A stretch of DNA of 64,000 nt from Diadema setosum (lineage: Eukaryota; Echinodermata; Echinoidea; Diadematoida; Diadematidae). A program made the position numbers and the translations under genes. The stretch spans positions 1 to 64,000 of the forward strand of contig NC_092703.1 of assembly GCF_964275005.1 (NCBI RefSeq), written 5' to 3'. Under the pieces are notes generated by a model that saw only the letters and a program-made list of their open reading frames with translations, was not told the origin of the DNA and did not search any database. Of this stretch, positions 24,701 to 38,649 are shown piece after piece. Every line of letters begins with the position of its first letter. Positions within the stretch are counted from its first letter, which is position 1.

Positions 24701-27700
24701 ACAGGTAGATATCTGTCAATTTCTCTCTCTTTACCACTACAGGTAGATATCTGTCAATTTCTCTCACTTTACCACTACAGGTAGATATCAGTCAATTTCT
24801 CTCACTTTACCACTACAGGTAGATATCAGTCAAATTCTCTCTCTTTACCACTACCGGTAGATATCAGTCAATTTCTCTCTCTTTACCACTACAGGTAGAT
24901 ATCAGTCAATTTCTCTCACTTTACCACTACAGGAAGATATCTGTCAATTTCTCTCTCTTTACCACTACAGGTAGATATCAGTCAATTTCTCTCTCTTTAC
25001 CACTACAGGTAGATATCTGTCAATTTCTCTCTCTTTACCACTACAGGTAGATATCTGTCAATTTCTCTCTCTTTACCACTACAGGTAGATATCAGTCAAT
25101 TTCTCTCTCTTTACCACTACAGGTAGATATCTGTCAATTTCTCTCTCTTTAACACTACAGGTAGATATCAGTCAATTTCTCTCTCTTTACCACTACAGGT
25201 AGATATCAGTCAATTTCTCTCACTTTACCACTACAGGAAGATATCTGTCAATTTCTATCTCTTTACCACTACAGGTAGATACGGTATCAGTCAATTTCTC
25301 TCTCTTTACCACTACAGGTAGATATCAGTCAATTTCTCTCACTTTACCACTACAGGAAGATATCAGTCAATTTCTCTCACTTTACCACTACAGGTAGATA
25401 TCAGTCAATTTCTCTCACTTTACCACTACAGGTAGATATCAGTCAATTTCTCTCTCTTTACCACTACAGGTAGATATCAGTCAATTTCTCTCACTTTACC
25501 ACTACAGGAAGATATCTGTCAATTTCTCTCTCTTTACCACTACAGGTAGATATCAGTCAATTTCTCTCTCTTTAACACTACAGGTAGATATCAGTCAATT
25601 TCTCTCTCTTTACCACTACAGGTAGATATCAGTCAATTTCTCTCACTTTACCACTACAGGTAGATATCTGTCAATTTCTCCCTCTTTAACACTACAGGTA
25701 GATATCAGTCAATTTCTCTCTCTTTACCACTACAGGTAGATATCAGTCAATTTCTCTCACTTTACCACTACAGGAAGATATCTGTCAATTTCTCTCTCTT
25801 TACCACTACAGGTAGATATCAGTCAATTTCTCTCTCTTTACCACTACAGGTAGATATCAGTCAAATTCTCTCTCTTTACCACTACAGGTAGATATCTGTC
25901 AATTTCTCTCTCTTTACCACTACAGGTAGATATCAGTCAATTTCTCTCACTTTTCCACTACAGGAAGATATCAGTCAAATTCTCTCTCTTTACCACTACA
26001 GGTAGATATCAGTCAATTTCTCTCACTTTACCACTACAGGTAGATATCTGTCAATTTCTCTCACTTTACCACTACAGGTAGATATCTGTCAATTTCTCTC
26101 TCTTTACCACTACAGGTAGATATCAGTCAATTTCTCTCACTTTACCACTACAGGTAGATATCAGTCAATTTCTCTCTCTTTACCACTACAGGTAGATATC
26201 AGTCAATTTCTCTCACTTTACCACTACAGGTAGATATCTGTCAATTTCTCTCTCTTCACCACTACAGGTAGATATCAGTCAATTTCTTTCTCTTTACCAC
26301 TACAGGTAGATATCAGTCAAATTCTCTCACTTTACCACTACAGGTAGATATCAGTCAATTTCTCTCTCTTTACCACTACAGGTAGATATCTGTCAATTTC
26401 TCTCACTTTACCACTACAGGTAGATATCAGTCAATTTCTCTCACTTTACCACTACAGGTAGATATCTGTCAATTTCTCTCTCTTTAACACTACAGGTAGA
26501 TATCAGTCAATTTCTCTCTCTTTACCACTACAGGTAGATATCAGTCAATTTCTCTCACTTTACCACTACAGGTAGATATCTGTCAATTTCTCCCTCTTTA
26601 ACACTACAGGTAGATATCAGTCAATTTCTCTCTCTTTAACACTACAGGTAGATATCAGTCAAATTCTCTCTCTTTACCACTACAGGTAGATATCAGTCAA
26701 TTTCTCTCACTTTACCACTACAGGTAGATATCTGTCAATTTCTCTCTCTTCACCACTACAGGTAGATATCAGTCAATTTCTTTCTCTTTACCACTACAGG
26801 TAGATATCAGTCAAATTCTCTCACTTTACCACTACAGGTAGATATCAGTCAATTTCTCTCTCTTTACCACTACAGGTAGATATCTGTCAATTTCTCTCAC
26901 TTTACCACTACAGGTAGATATCTGTCAATTTCTCTCTCTTTACCACCACAGGTAGATATCAGTCAATTTCTCTCACTTTACCACTACAGGTAGATATCAG
27001 TCAATTTCTCTCTCTTTACCACTACAGGTAGATATCAGTCAATTTCTCTCACTTTACCACTACAGGTAGATATCAGTCAAATTCTCTGTCTTTACCACTA
27101 CAGGTAGATATCAGTCAATTTCTCTCACTTTACCACTACAGGTAGATATCTGTCAATTTCTCTCACTTTACCACTACAGGTAGATATCTGTCAATTTCTC
27201 TCTCTTTACCACTACAGGTAGATATCTGTCAAATTCTCTCTATTTACCGCAGGGCGGCTACAGGTAGATATCTGTCAATTTCTCTCTCTCTTTACCACTA
27301 CAGGTAGATATCAGTCAAATTCTCTCTCTTTACCACTACAGGTAGATATCAGTCAATTTCTTTCTCTTTACCACTACAGGTAGATATCAGTCAATTTCTC
27401 TCTCTTTACCACTACAGGTAGATATCTGTCAATTTCTCTCACTTTACCACTACAGGTAGATATCTGTCAATTTCTCTCTCTTTACCACTACAGGTAGATA
27501 TCAGTCAAATTCTCTCTCTCTACCACTACAGGTAGATATCAGTCAATTTCTCTCTCTCTCTTTACCAGTACAGGTAGATATCTGTCAATTTCTTTCTCTT
27601 TACCGCTACATGTAGATATCTTTTAATTTCAGACTTACTGCACAACTGATATCTTTTTTTTTTTTGGAAATTGTTCTTGAAATCATAAGAACAAGCTTAA

Positions 27701-30700
27701 TGAAAAACGAAATGATGTGTTATCTACACATGTTATTGATACGTCTGTAGTCACATTTGCACTCTTTAATTTCCCGACAACTGCCTGAAACTAGACAAAA
27801 AACTCATGATATAGTAAATCATGTTTGTTTGTTTGTAACATCACTGTACCTTTATTCAAAGACCCTTCCAACTTCACAGATTTTCGTTCTACAGAAAGTG
27901 TGCATGAATGAACCTTTTTGTGCAGCCTGTGCACTTCACAGACCAAAAGCCCAAGAAATGAGTACAGTTTTGACACTGGCTTTGTTGAAATTGCCTTTTC
28001 ATAGATGTGTAACGCATGTTCACTACTCTTTCTTCCTCCACCTGTATAGAAGGTGCTTCAAGAGCTTCTTAAGAAGCTGAGTGATTACCACAAGACATTT
28101 TATCCGACTCTACGGTGCCTTCATATCCTGTCAGAAAGCTTACCCTACCATCCCCTGGGCAAACAGATGAGGGAGCTCTATGCTTTGGCGTCAGAAGGTG
28201 ACATCTGTGAGACAGATGGCTACAAGGAGGCATTCAAGTACATGAAGTGAGTAAGAAAATGACAAGATTACATCTCAATTAGGAATTACTCTTTGGTCAC
28301 TGTATGAGAATAAACACAACAAATCAATGAAAATTACCAGTATTGAAATGTTTGTGACTTCTAGAATGTTGGTAAGTTACAGGGTTTAAGCTTTAGTCAC
28401 AACTCGCCATACTTGCAAGTGTGTGCTGTCTACTGGCAAAAACGTGGGCAAAATTTGGGGATCCGTACGTAGTAAGTACCGCCTCAGTATGGATTTTGGA
28501 GCACGCAGACACGCCATAGCATTTTTAGGACACGAGGAACTTTCACTGCGTTCGGGCTACGGATTCACCCTAAGTACAGGCAACGTACGTGCCCTCCACA
28601 GTCAACATGCGTACAACGCACTGACTCCTTGCGTCTTATAAGATTTTTCCAGCGTCTCTTGCTTGACGGACGGCGCATGTAGCACGTGCATGTTGAGCAT
28701 GTTATAAGGGCATAGTCCGTGCTTATTCGGCACTTCCCTTTGTTCACTTGTTCAAGAGAGCACGCAGATCGTGCCGAATAGGCACCTGCTCCGCACTTAC
28801 AACGCAAGTTGTGCGCACTGATTTCTGCAATGTATACAAGCTGAGCGGACAGACGAGTGTCATCATTTCGTCTCCAAGATGTTGGCAATTATTAGGTATT
28901 CATACTTTTCTACTTCACCTACCGGGCAGAAATTCCCTCTAAGGATTGTGGTCTCGAAAAACTTGCATACACAGAAAAATTATTGTTATGTTGTAAGATA
29001 GTTTTTCGGCATGTCACAACAACAAATCAATGCTCTACAACGTCTTCAAAGCTCTGCCGCAAGATTACTGACCTATAGTAGGAAAACTGCTCACATTACG
29101 CCAGTGTTACGTTCTCTCCATTGGCTTCCTGATGAAAAGCGAATTATTTTCCAAATTGCTCTTCTTGTGTATCATGTAGTTCACTCAACTGCACCGGAGT
29201 ATCTCCAAAATTCTTTATATTGTTATAACCCTCCTCGCAGACTTCGATCCTCTACTTCCTTTTCATTTCAGATACCTAAGGTTAAGAATTCATGGGGAAC
29301 TCGTTCTTTCTCCCACATTGGACCAAAAGTTTGGAAAGATATCCCTGTCACTGTTCGCCAGTCATCCTCTGTGGAATCATTTGAATCATCCCTAAAAACA
29401 TATCTGTCTAACATGTTGTAGGAAACAAAACAAAAGTGAAGATGTCACATAACTGCCCCCCAAGGAAAAACGCAGTATCTAACATTTTTGGCGATTTTCA
29501 CTTTTTTGCATAAATATAGTCAGTGGGCAATCCTTCTTCATATGACATATTCAGATTTTTGAAAAAATGTTTGGAAAGCTACTTTTCGGTAACTGCCAAA
29601 CGCAGTATCTACACTTAACTTGCACTTTCCCCAAGGAAAAATGCAGTATCTACATGATGAATATTTCCCCAAGGAAAAACGCAGTATCTACAAAGCTAGT
29701 CTTAATTACCAGACACTGTTATTTATATATGTGAATACTTTGCCGGTTGTTCTGTAATTGAACGTAAATTACTTTCTTTAGATATACTTGCTCAATAATA
29801 AGACATAATGTTCAAAATATCTAACCGAAACAATACTGATTAGTAAATATTTTGATGAGATCGTGATCCTAATATAAAACACAGTGTGTGATTAAGACTA
29901 ACTGAGTGCACATTAAACAATACAGCACAACACTGACAGCTTGCAGCTAGCTGCACTGAGCATGCAGTCAGCACAGGGCCCGGCCGGCTAGTCAGCATAC
30001 AGTGTGAGTGTGTACTTGGATTAAAACAAAATGTTGTCGCGGGGAAAATTACTCGTGAGCCTAGCCCTCAAGAAAAATTTATGTGCAGATAATGAGTAAG
30101 TTATTCAAAACTATTTCAATATTGAAAGAATAAAGCTGGTCGTTTGTCACACGAAGCGAGGTAAACACAAATGCATGTTTGTCACACGAAGCGAGGTAGA
30201 GTTCTAACGCTAAACACAAATGCATGTTTACCTCGCTTTGTGTGATTAACGATCAGCTTTTCTTTCATATTCTACCTCGATGATGAACACCTTCCGTACT
30301 ATTTCAATATTAACTTGTTGTGAAGTAACTTTGATAGACCTAGACCCTTGTCAAAATTCCTCAGGCTCCAAATCTGAAAGTTTCGTCGAAAGGCAATAGA
30401 TCTATTTGTGTTGTATCGGATAAACGTCGCGTTATTAGTTTAACTTATAGGTCTACTAACATGTTAGACCCTATAACTATTTAGATCTAAGTCCAAGTCT
30501 AGCTAAGACTTGTCTAGACAGTAACGTTTGAGTCTTGCGTCTCTTTTCTAGCGTTAGACTTAACGTTAATCAGAACTTTCAGGGTCCGTATTTCGAAAGT
30601 CTAAAGAAAGATGTAGTGTAGGACTAGAATAGGCCTACTCTAGGGCAGGCCTGTTTATAAAACTAAGAAAGAAGTCTAAGACTAAAACTTAACCACTTGA

Positions 30701-32007
30701 CTTAGAATCCTATTCCTAAGTTTAGTGAAGTGTCAATGTTCAATTATCTACTCCATACCATACTGTCTTAAAATTACATAGACAGCGATCTAGTTGAAAA
30801 TAGATTATGTGAAAAATAGGTACCCACGGTAAATCAAATGGACAAAATAGAGAAAGTTAAGAATAAGTTGTATTTTAATTCTCATCGGATCTAGACAGTG
30901 TGTAACGCTAGACTTCTAGTGAGACTGGGTTGCGTAAAATGCATGCATGATTCCATGCTGCATGCTACAACTTACAAGTAAAAAAGTTACATTACAAATT
31001 TACATGACATAATAAACTTAGATTCAATCCAGAAGGAATAGGCCTAGAGAGCGGATGTCACTTCGATCTAGACCGGTTCTAGATTTATTTTTTTCTAATT
31101 AAAGAGTCCTGTCTCGTGTAGGGCTTAGACTAAACCTTCTGCAGTTCTAACGTTAGGCTATTTTTTTTTTTTTCTGTGAGTATCGAGCATACCCTAGCCT
31201 GAGGCATGTAGACTCGTGTAGCCTGCTACGTAGCCAGCCTAGAATAAACGATATAAAAACTAGACCTAGTCTAGATCGATCTATGTCCAGACATCCGATT
31301 TAGATTTATTTTGGTCTAGACAGACTATAGCCTAGACTGTACAGATCTAGTATTCTAACACGGTTAGGCCCTAGATGCTAGTTAGCGGCTAGGCCATGTA
31401 GCATCACATTACAGCCCTGGCAAGCTTCATATTAAATGCGTAACGTTACAGCAAGATCGGTCTGCGAATGTAAGCAAAACGTTCCAAGAACGATCTGTTA
31501 TTTGTTAGTGCTATTGTTATGAAGCCTGCTCTGTAATCAGGGCATAAATGGGGGATGGAGGATGCATCCCCCAGGGCCAGAGGTTGAGGATGGTGCATCA
31601 TGAATACTTGTACAATGATGTATACATGCATAATTATGGCAGAAGATTAATCCTTGTCATTCCGCTGTAGATACTGCGTTTTTCCTTGGGGAAATTCGTT
31701 CCATTGTAGATTCTGCGTTTTTCCTTGGGGAAATCAGTCAATTGCATGGGGTTTCCCCAAAGTATCTACATTTTCATTAATAACTTAAAAACAAAACAAA
31801 AACACAAAATGATATTTTCCAGCAAAATTGGTAGCTAGATAGACTAAAATTCCACAATGAAGGAATTTTTCAAAAGAGTATATTTTCCAGGGGCTTTGGC
31901 AAAAACATAAAATGGTGAATATCTCGGTTGTTGAGAAATGGAGCTGGATGTAGATACTGCGTTTTTCCTTGGGGGGCAGATAATTCCTTTTCTCTCTCCC
32001 TCTCTCT

Positions 32008-32040
<33 letters not shown>

Positions 32041-35000
32041 TCCTAACCTTAAGACTAAAAGCGCCATGAGCATCTTTTGATGGACTGTTGCGCTATAAAA
32101 GTATACACTATTATTATTATTATTATAGAGCTATCAAAACTCTATCGAATTGTGTCACAAACCAAAATATCTTGCTATAGGACTCTTCTGTCTGGCAGGC
32201 GATGAGTTCATGGTTATCCAAAAAAATAAATATCATATTTTGCGGAACTTGAGAGACAGTAAAAAACTGCTTGGAGAAACAAAGCATTTAGAAATCTTGA
32301 GCTCTGAGTGGTCAGTGCATGAAGTGACCAGGTTTGTGGAGTTCTGAAAAATTGTTACATTTAAGAATTGTACAAGCTTGGTTAAAAGGCATTGGTCATC
32401 ATAGTGTATGTATATTAAACAGTGTTAAAGTCAGTACAATTCTTAGTTTATCTGAACTTGAGAATGTATATATTTTGAAATTAAGTGTTAAAAGGAAAAA
32501 ATTACTACTTGTATGATGACAGTATTACCTTATATAGATTGCAAATGTGAAACCTTCAGACTCAGAGAAAACTGCAAAACCAAACATTTATTGTTCCAGC
32601 AATATGCTGTTAAATCTAGCTCAAAATATGTCTTGCTGAAATGAGCCACCAACTCTGAGACTGGGTGTAAAAGATGGCAGACTTCATAACAGCAAATCAT
32701 ATCCATTTGAACTAACAAACGTCTATCCTCAGTTCATCTCCAGTGCCAATGTGTTGGGCCGTTTAACCCCAAAATAATATTATAACAGTGCTCACCCGTT
32801 AATCGGGAACCGCTTTAGCGGGAACCCCGCTTATGTGCAACAAAACTTGATGCAACAAACTTTTCACGTGTTATTTCCCCCGCTTTATTGGAACCATAAA
32901 CCGCTTTATCGGGACAAATCTGGCTGACGCACTTCCATTTCCAGTGTATTGATGTCTAAAAATAACAAATAAATCCTTAGAAAAAAGTCCAGGGATTTAA
33001 TTTCCTTACCAGAAGGATTATTTTCTAACTACAATGTTGTAGTTCCCGATAGATTATGCCGACTGGGCAGTAGAGGCGGTCTTATCGAGCATCATCTTCT
33101 CGTGCGTCGTCAGCTTCTACTCACGCGCTTACCGAATCCACTGATCTCACCAGCCAGCCAGCTAACGCACGTACCGTAGCTGAGAGACTGAGCTCTCTTC
33201 CTGCTTAGCCCTCCTGCATGCTGCATATCATGCTCTCACCACCTCATGTGTGACTGTGTGTGTGCCACACCAACACATGCCACACATAGGCACTTTGTGT
33301 GCATGCCAACACATGCACTGCACTGTGTTAAACTTCAGCTTCGAGATTACACACACAGTCATCCACTGTATACAGGTCTGCTTCCAATCACTCCTTTCCC
33401 AGGGCCCCCCCATCCTTGCAATCTACAAGCACACGTATTACACGCAAATTCCTTTCTCTCACCATACCAGCCTGGCCAAGGTGGCTGGCATACTTGTTGG
33501 GTATCAGACTGTCAATTTCCCTCTCTCTCTACAATTTTTTTTTTTTTTTTTAAATTCACCATGAGACACCTGCATGGCTGCTAGCAAGTGGTTTGTTGTC
33601 TAATCATTAGTGTTTTTGTTTTTTCTGTCATTCATGAGATCGGGCCAGGGCGAGGGATATCAAAAGAAGGAGTCTGCTCGAGCCAAGTTGTCTCTTGCAC
33701 CATACCATCAAATTGTCATTACGTGATCACTAACCTTTTTTTCTTTCCTGAAGTCCCAAAGTCGGGTAGCATCTCATACATTTTAAACCGGTGCATCTAA
33801 ACACGGAACTTAATGGTATGTATTTTCAACCCTAAAATAATAATGCATTTGCCAAAATTGTGACACTGCCGTGTCGTGTCCTTTCTTATCGCCGTTGTGG
33901 GTCTGCGTGTGGTAGCATGCGGGTATTTGACACTGTGGTTATCATCGGGTAGACAACTGTGCATGGTTTGATGTAATGCCCACATACTTGGTATATGGTG
34001 TGTGTTTGCGCGGGCCAATACCGGCCATCGCTTAAGCAGGAGCACCGCTTAAACGGGAAAAAAAAACGTGTCTCCCGACACCTCCCGATTAAGCGGTGAG
34101 CACTGTAATGTCATTGTATACACTATGTAGATATGTTTATACCTGATGTATTATTAACTACCATGTATACATATGGATTAAACATCTGAAGAACCTCGGA
34201 AGGTGGTCATACATATAGGCCTACCCCCAACATCTGACGGAAAAAAATCATCGCACTTGCATGCACTTACAACATGTGAGAGAGTAGGGATACCGTACGT
34301 GAGCAGCACATGTAATTACAGCCTTCGCAAGATAACGTTGCAATCGCACGGAGATTGTACGTTGTAAGCATACATGTACAACTCACTTACCACATGCACA
34401 ACGTATGATGTACGTAACCCCTCACGGCCAGGGTGGCATTCAGACCATGTACATACACCTTGCGCAACCATGCGAGTGTCGTGTGTTGACGTACTTCCTC
34501 CCTGCTCTAGTCACTTCCTTCCCACGCTTTCAGAGAAAAATGTGAATGCCTTGGCCTCCGCCAAAAACGTACAGACTAAAAGCATGCGTGGCGAGTTGTT
34601 ACCAAGGCTTTGGGAACATGTTTTAGTGTGTGTGTGTGTGTGGGGGGGGGGGGGCACACCTCAGCTGCTTAGTGATGTAGATCTAGCCAATTTAAAAGAC
34701 AACTCTCTTAAAATTGGACTTCATTCGCTGTCCACTTGGTCACATTAAAAAACAAGAGACCCGCAGGTCTAGCGCTCACCTGAGTATCGCAAATTCACCT
34801 TTCACGCAGTCACAAATCTAAATTATTCACAGCTCTACTAAAATTTGACCAGGCATTCTCAAGTAGAAGATGAAAATGTACAATAAGGGCCCAAATTTTT
34901 TAAGATTCCTTAATTTTGGGGGATTGGGGGCCCCCTGGGGCCCTCTGGGTGGGGCATGGTGCCCATTTTGATAAATTGAGATCCTGACCCCCTAGGGATG

Positions 35001-38000
35001 CTACCTGCCAAGTTTGACGAAAATCCATCATGAGGTTTTCAGGAAGAAGATGAAAATGTACAATTCAGGCCCCCATTTGGACCTTCCCAACCCCCCCCCC
35101 CCCCACCCCCAAGAGGGGCACCCCTGGATCTGCTATGAACAAAATTGAAACTACAGTCATTAATGTACACACTCATAGTATTATCTTAGCTCTATAACTT
35201 CTGATTCTAGAGAAGATTTTTAAAGATTTCTTCATTTTGGGGGGTTTCGGGCCCCCTGGGGGCCCCCTGGGTGGGGCATGGTGCCCATATTAACAAATTG
35301 AGATCCTAACCCCCTAGGGATGCTACCTGCCAAGTTTGGTGAAAATTGATCATGAGGTTCTCAAGAAGGAGATGAAAATGTATAATTTAGGCCCCATTAG
35401 GACCCCTCCCCACCCCCCTCCCCTGGGTCCCAAGGGGGGCACCCCTGATTCTGCCATGAACAAACTTTAATCTACAGTAATCAATGTACTAACTCATAGT
35501 ATCAACTTAGCTTTATCACTTCTGGTTCTAGAGAAGAAGATTTTTACAGATTCCTTAATTTTTGAGGGTTTCGGGCCCCCCTGGGGCCCTTGGGTGGGGC
35601 ATGGTGCCCATTTTAACAAATTGAGATCCTAACCCCCTAGGTGTGTTACCTGCCAAGTTTGGTGAAAATTGGTCATGGGGTTCTCGAGAAGAAGATGAAA
35701 ATGTATAATTAAGGCCCCATTAGGACCCCTCCCCACCCCCCTCCCCTGGGTCCCAAGGAGGGCACCCCTGATTCTGCCATGAACAAACTTGAATCTACAG
35801 TCAATGTACTAACTCATAGTATTAACTTAGCTCTATCACTTCTGGTTCTAGAGAAGAAGATTTTTACAGATTCCTTAATTTGGGGGGTTTGGGGGGGGGG
35901 GCCCCCTGGGTGGGGCATGGTGCCCATTTTAATAAATTGAGTTCCTAACCTCCTAGGGATGCTACCTGCCAAGTTTGATGGAAATCGGTCTTGGGGTTTT
36001 CAAGAAGAAGATGAAAATGTAAAAAGTTTACGCAGGACGGACGACGCACGCCAGACGAAGGGCGATCGCAATAGCTCACTTGAGCCTTTGGCTCAGGTGA
36101 GCTAACAAACAAACAAAAACCATGACAGAAGTAGTCTTGTTAGAATGGAATTGTCTGTCTTGAATATGTGCGTCAAAGAGAACACTCTTCAATAATGTTC
36201 TTTTCTAGTTGAAATTCTTTTCAGGTAGAGCTGTGTATACTCACTTAGAGATCTGTGACAAAGCTGTACACAATTTATTATGGGAATTTTTTAATGTATT
36301 CGAGTTGGCCAGCAATCCCACTGCATGGTATCCCCACACTACTGGATCTTGGAAATGCATCTAGCTTGAGAAATGTTTCATCACTTTGTAATTAACACTG
36401 TTTAGAATTTACAAATGCCGAATTAATTAATGCAGTTTGACCTTGTCAAAGACATTGTTTTCAAATTTGTTTGTTGTCTGATTTAGTCCCCAATTTTCAG
36501 TCCAGACAACTTGCTTTATCTATATGATAAACATATTTGTATGTGCTGCTTGATCAGCCGTCTAAATGAAATTCAACTGAGTTCTCATAGAATTCTATGA
36601 CAGTGCTATGATGGTGCATTGGAACATTTCCGTGTGTACCGTCTTCATCTCTTTTTCCTTGCAACTTCCCCAAGTAGGCTACCTGTAAAGTTGGCCTTAA
36701 TGTGCAAGTTCTTTATCATTCCTTTTGTGGGCTTTTTTATGTTGTTTAGTTTTTCTCTTTCAAGAATGGACTTGTACATGAGCTTTGGTTGAAGTGAGGC
36801 TAAGATATTTGTCTGGATTATCAAGAACATGGTTTGTTTGTTTTTTCTCCCTGCTCAAGATTGTTTGCCAGAGATGAGCTCCTGACCAAGATGACTCTTT
36901 GTGAAGAGACTTTAGCTTCCTTTGAAGGGCTGCAGGAATCACGATTTCAGATTGAAACTTTACAAGCCAAGCTGGAAACTCTAGGAGGTAAGAATCTATT
37001 TGAATATGTCTCAGAAATCAAAGCCCTCTTTGGAACCCACATGACTTCTAAATAAGAGCAAATTGCTTACATCTCTCCAGGACGTTTAGGACAATTTTGC
37101 AAACAAGTTTGCATTTTTGCATCAGTAAGTTTAAGTCACAGTGAAGGGATTCTTGAATGATCAAGCTCTTCCCAAGCTACACTTAGTGAATTTGAAATCA
37201 AGGGTTCCAAAAATCTTACAAGGTCAACATCATTATGTTCTGGTGAAATGATCTTATAAATGCAATCACTCAGCAGGAAAAAAAAAAAATCTCTTTTTTT
37301 TGTGTGTCGTTTTGCTGACCTCGTTTGAAGTGAATAATACTGGTCCACTTTGTGGCAGTAGAGAACTTGTACAGCAACCTGACATCCCATACAATGATGT
37401 TTGGATGATTTTTCTCTGACATTTGTTGGCTACCTTATGAATTACCAGTGAGCAAATTGCTCCCCTTAGTTTGAACGTAGAGTTTCCGCAAAGGACAAAG
37501 GAATAGATTCTATATGAATTCACCCAGCTGTATCTTCAGCTAGCTATGAGAATGTGTGAATTTGAATGGCAGTATGTTTTACATTAAGCTGTAATGTGTC
37601 TTCTGAGTGTGTTCTTTTTATGCCTCCGCCACGAAGTGGTGCCGGAGGCATTGTTTTCGGGTTGTCCGTCCGTCCGTCCGTCCGTCCGTCCGTCCGTACG
37701 GCCGTCCGCTTTCGTTTACGCGATAACTTGAGTAATATTTACTGGAATTTTACCAAACTTGGTTCAAGTATGAAGTATGATGGGGCAATTATTTGATTAG
37801 ATTTTGGGTGAAATCGGCTAAAGGTCAAAGGTCAAAGGTCAAGGTCAAATCATGAAATTGTATCTGTTTACGCGATAACTCAAGACTGGATGGAGCAAAT
37901 TTCACCAAACTTTGTTGGAGGATGATGTATGATGGGACAATTACTTGATTAGTTTTTCAGTGAAATCGGACAGAGGTCAAAGGTCAAAGATCAAGGTCAA

Positions 38001-38618
38001 ATCCTAAAATTTATCTGTTTACGTGATAACTCAAAACTGGATGAAGCAGCTTTCACCAAACTTGGTCCAAGGATGATGTATGATGGGACAATTAGTTGAG
38101 TAGATTTTAGTGACATTGGCAAGAGGTCAAAGGTCAAAAGGTCAAGGTGAAATGCTACAAATGTTGCAATTTCCCCCATATCTATGCAATGCCCAAAGGT
38201 ATTTTCTTGAAACTTGGTGTGGACATGTACTACTGCGTAAAGATTCTCCAGAGAGAGTTTCATGTCATAAGGTCAAAGGTCAAAAGGTCAAAGGTTAGGT
38301 GAAAATGTTGCAATATCACTTTTCTTGCAAATGGTTCAATGTATCTTCGTGGAATTTGGTACATATGCATGTACTGTCTGGCAGGGATTATCTAGGGAAT
38401 TTAGGGGTCATGGGTCAATAGTCGGGGTCAAAGGTCAAGGTCAACTCCTCAAAATTTTACTATTTCCCTCATATACTAGTATATGCAATGCTTGTATTAT
38501 TAGTTTCAAAACTTAATACATGCATTACCTAATGGAGATTCTCCGGGAAATTTCCAGCCAGAAGGTCAAAGTTTAAGGGTCAAAGGCCAGGTTTCAATGC
38601 CCCCCCCCCCAAAAAAAA

Positions 38619-38649
<31 letters not shown>

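Larger units (their letters stand above)
28247..36859 (+). other. ORC3 intron (8.6 kb) with nested transposons
   Basis: Contains a GC-richer unrecognised stretch (28400-28900), a LINE 3' end split by a 2.5-kb DNA element (29008-32127), unrecognised sequence (32130-32780), a 1.3-kb CAGTGCTCACC element (32786-34105), an unrecognised stretch (34110-34750), the inverted hairpin-ended element (34752-36103) and AT-rich sequence up to exon j. Confidence 0.7.

Noticed and set aside
21430..27620. CRISPR array
   Set aside because: The period is a simple 38-bp tandem unit with no unique spacers, in an animal intron.
28423..28888. GC-rich open frames downstream of exon i as a small gene
   Set aside because: No recognisable domain, frames on both strands, no splice consistency; likely repeat-derived.
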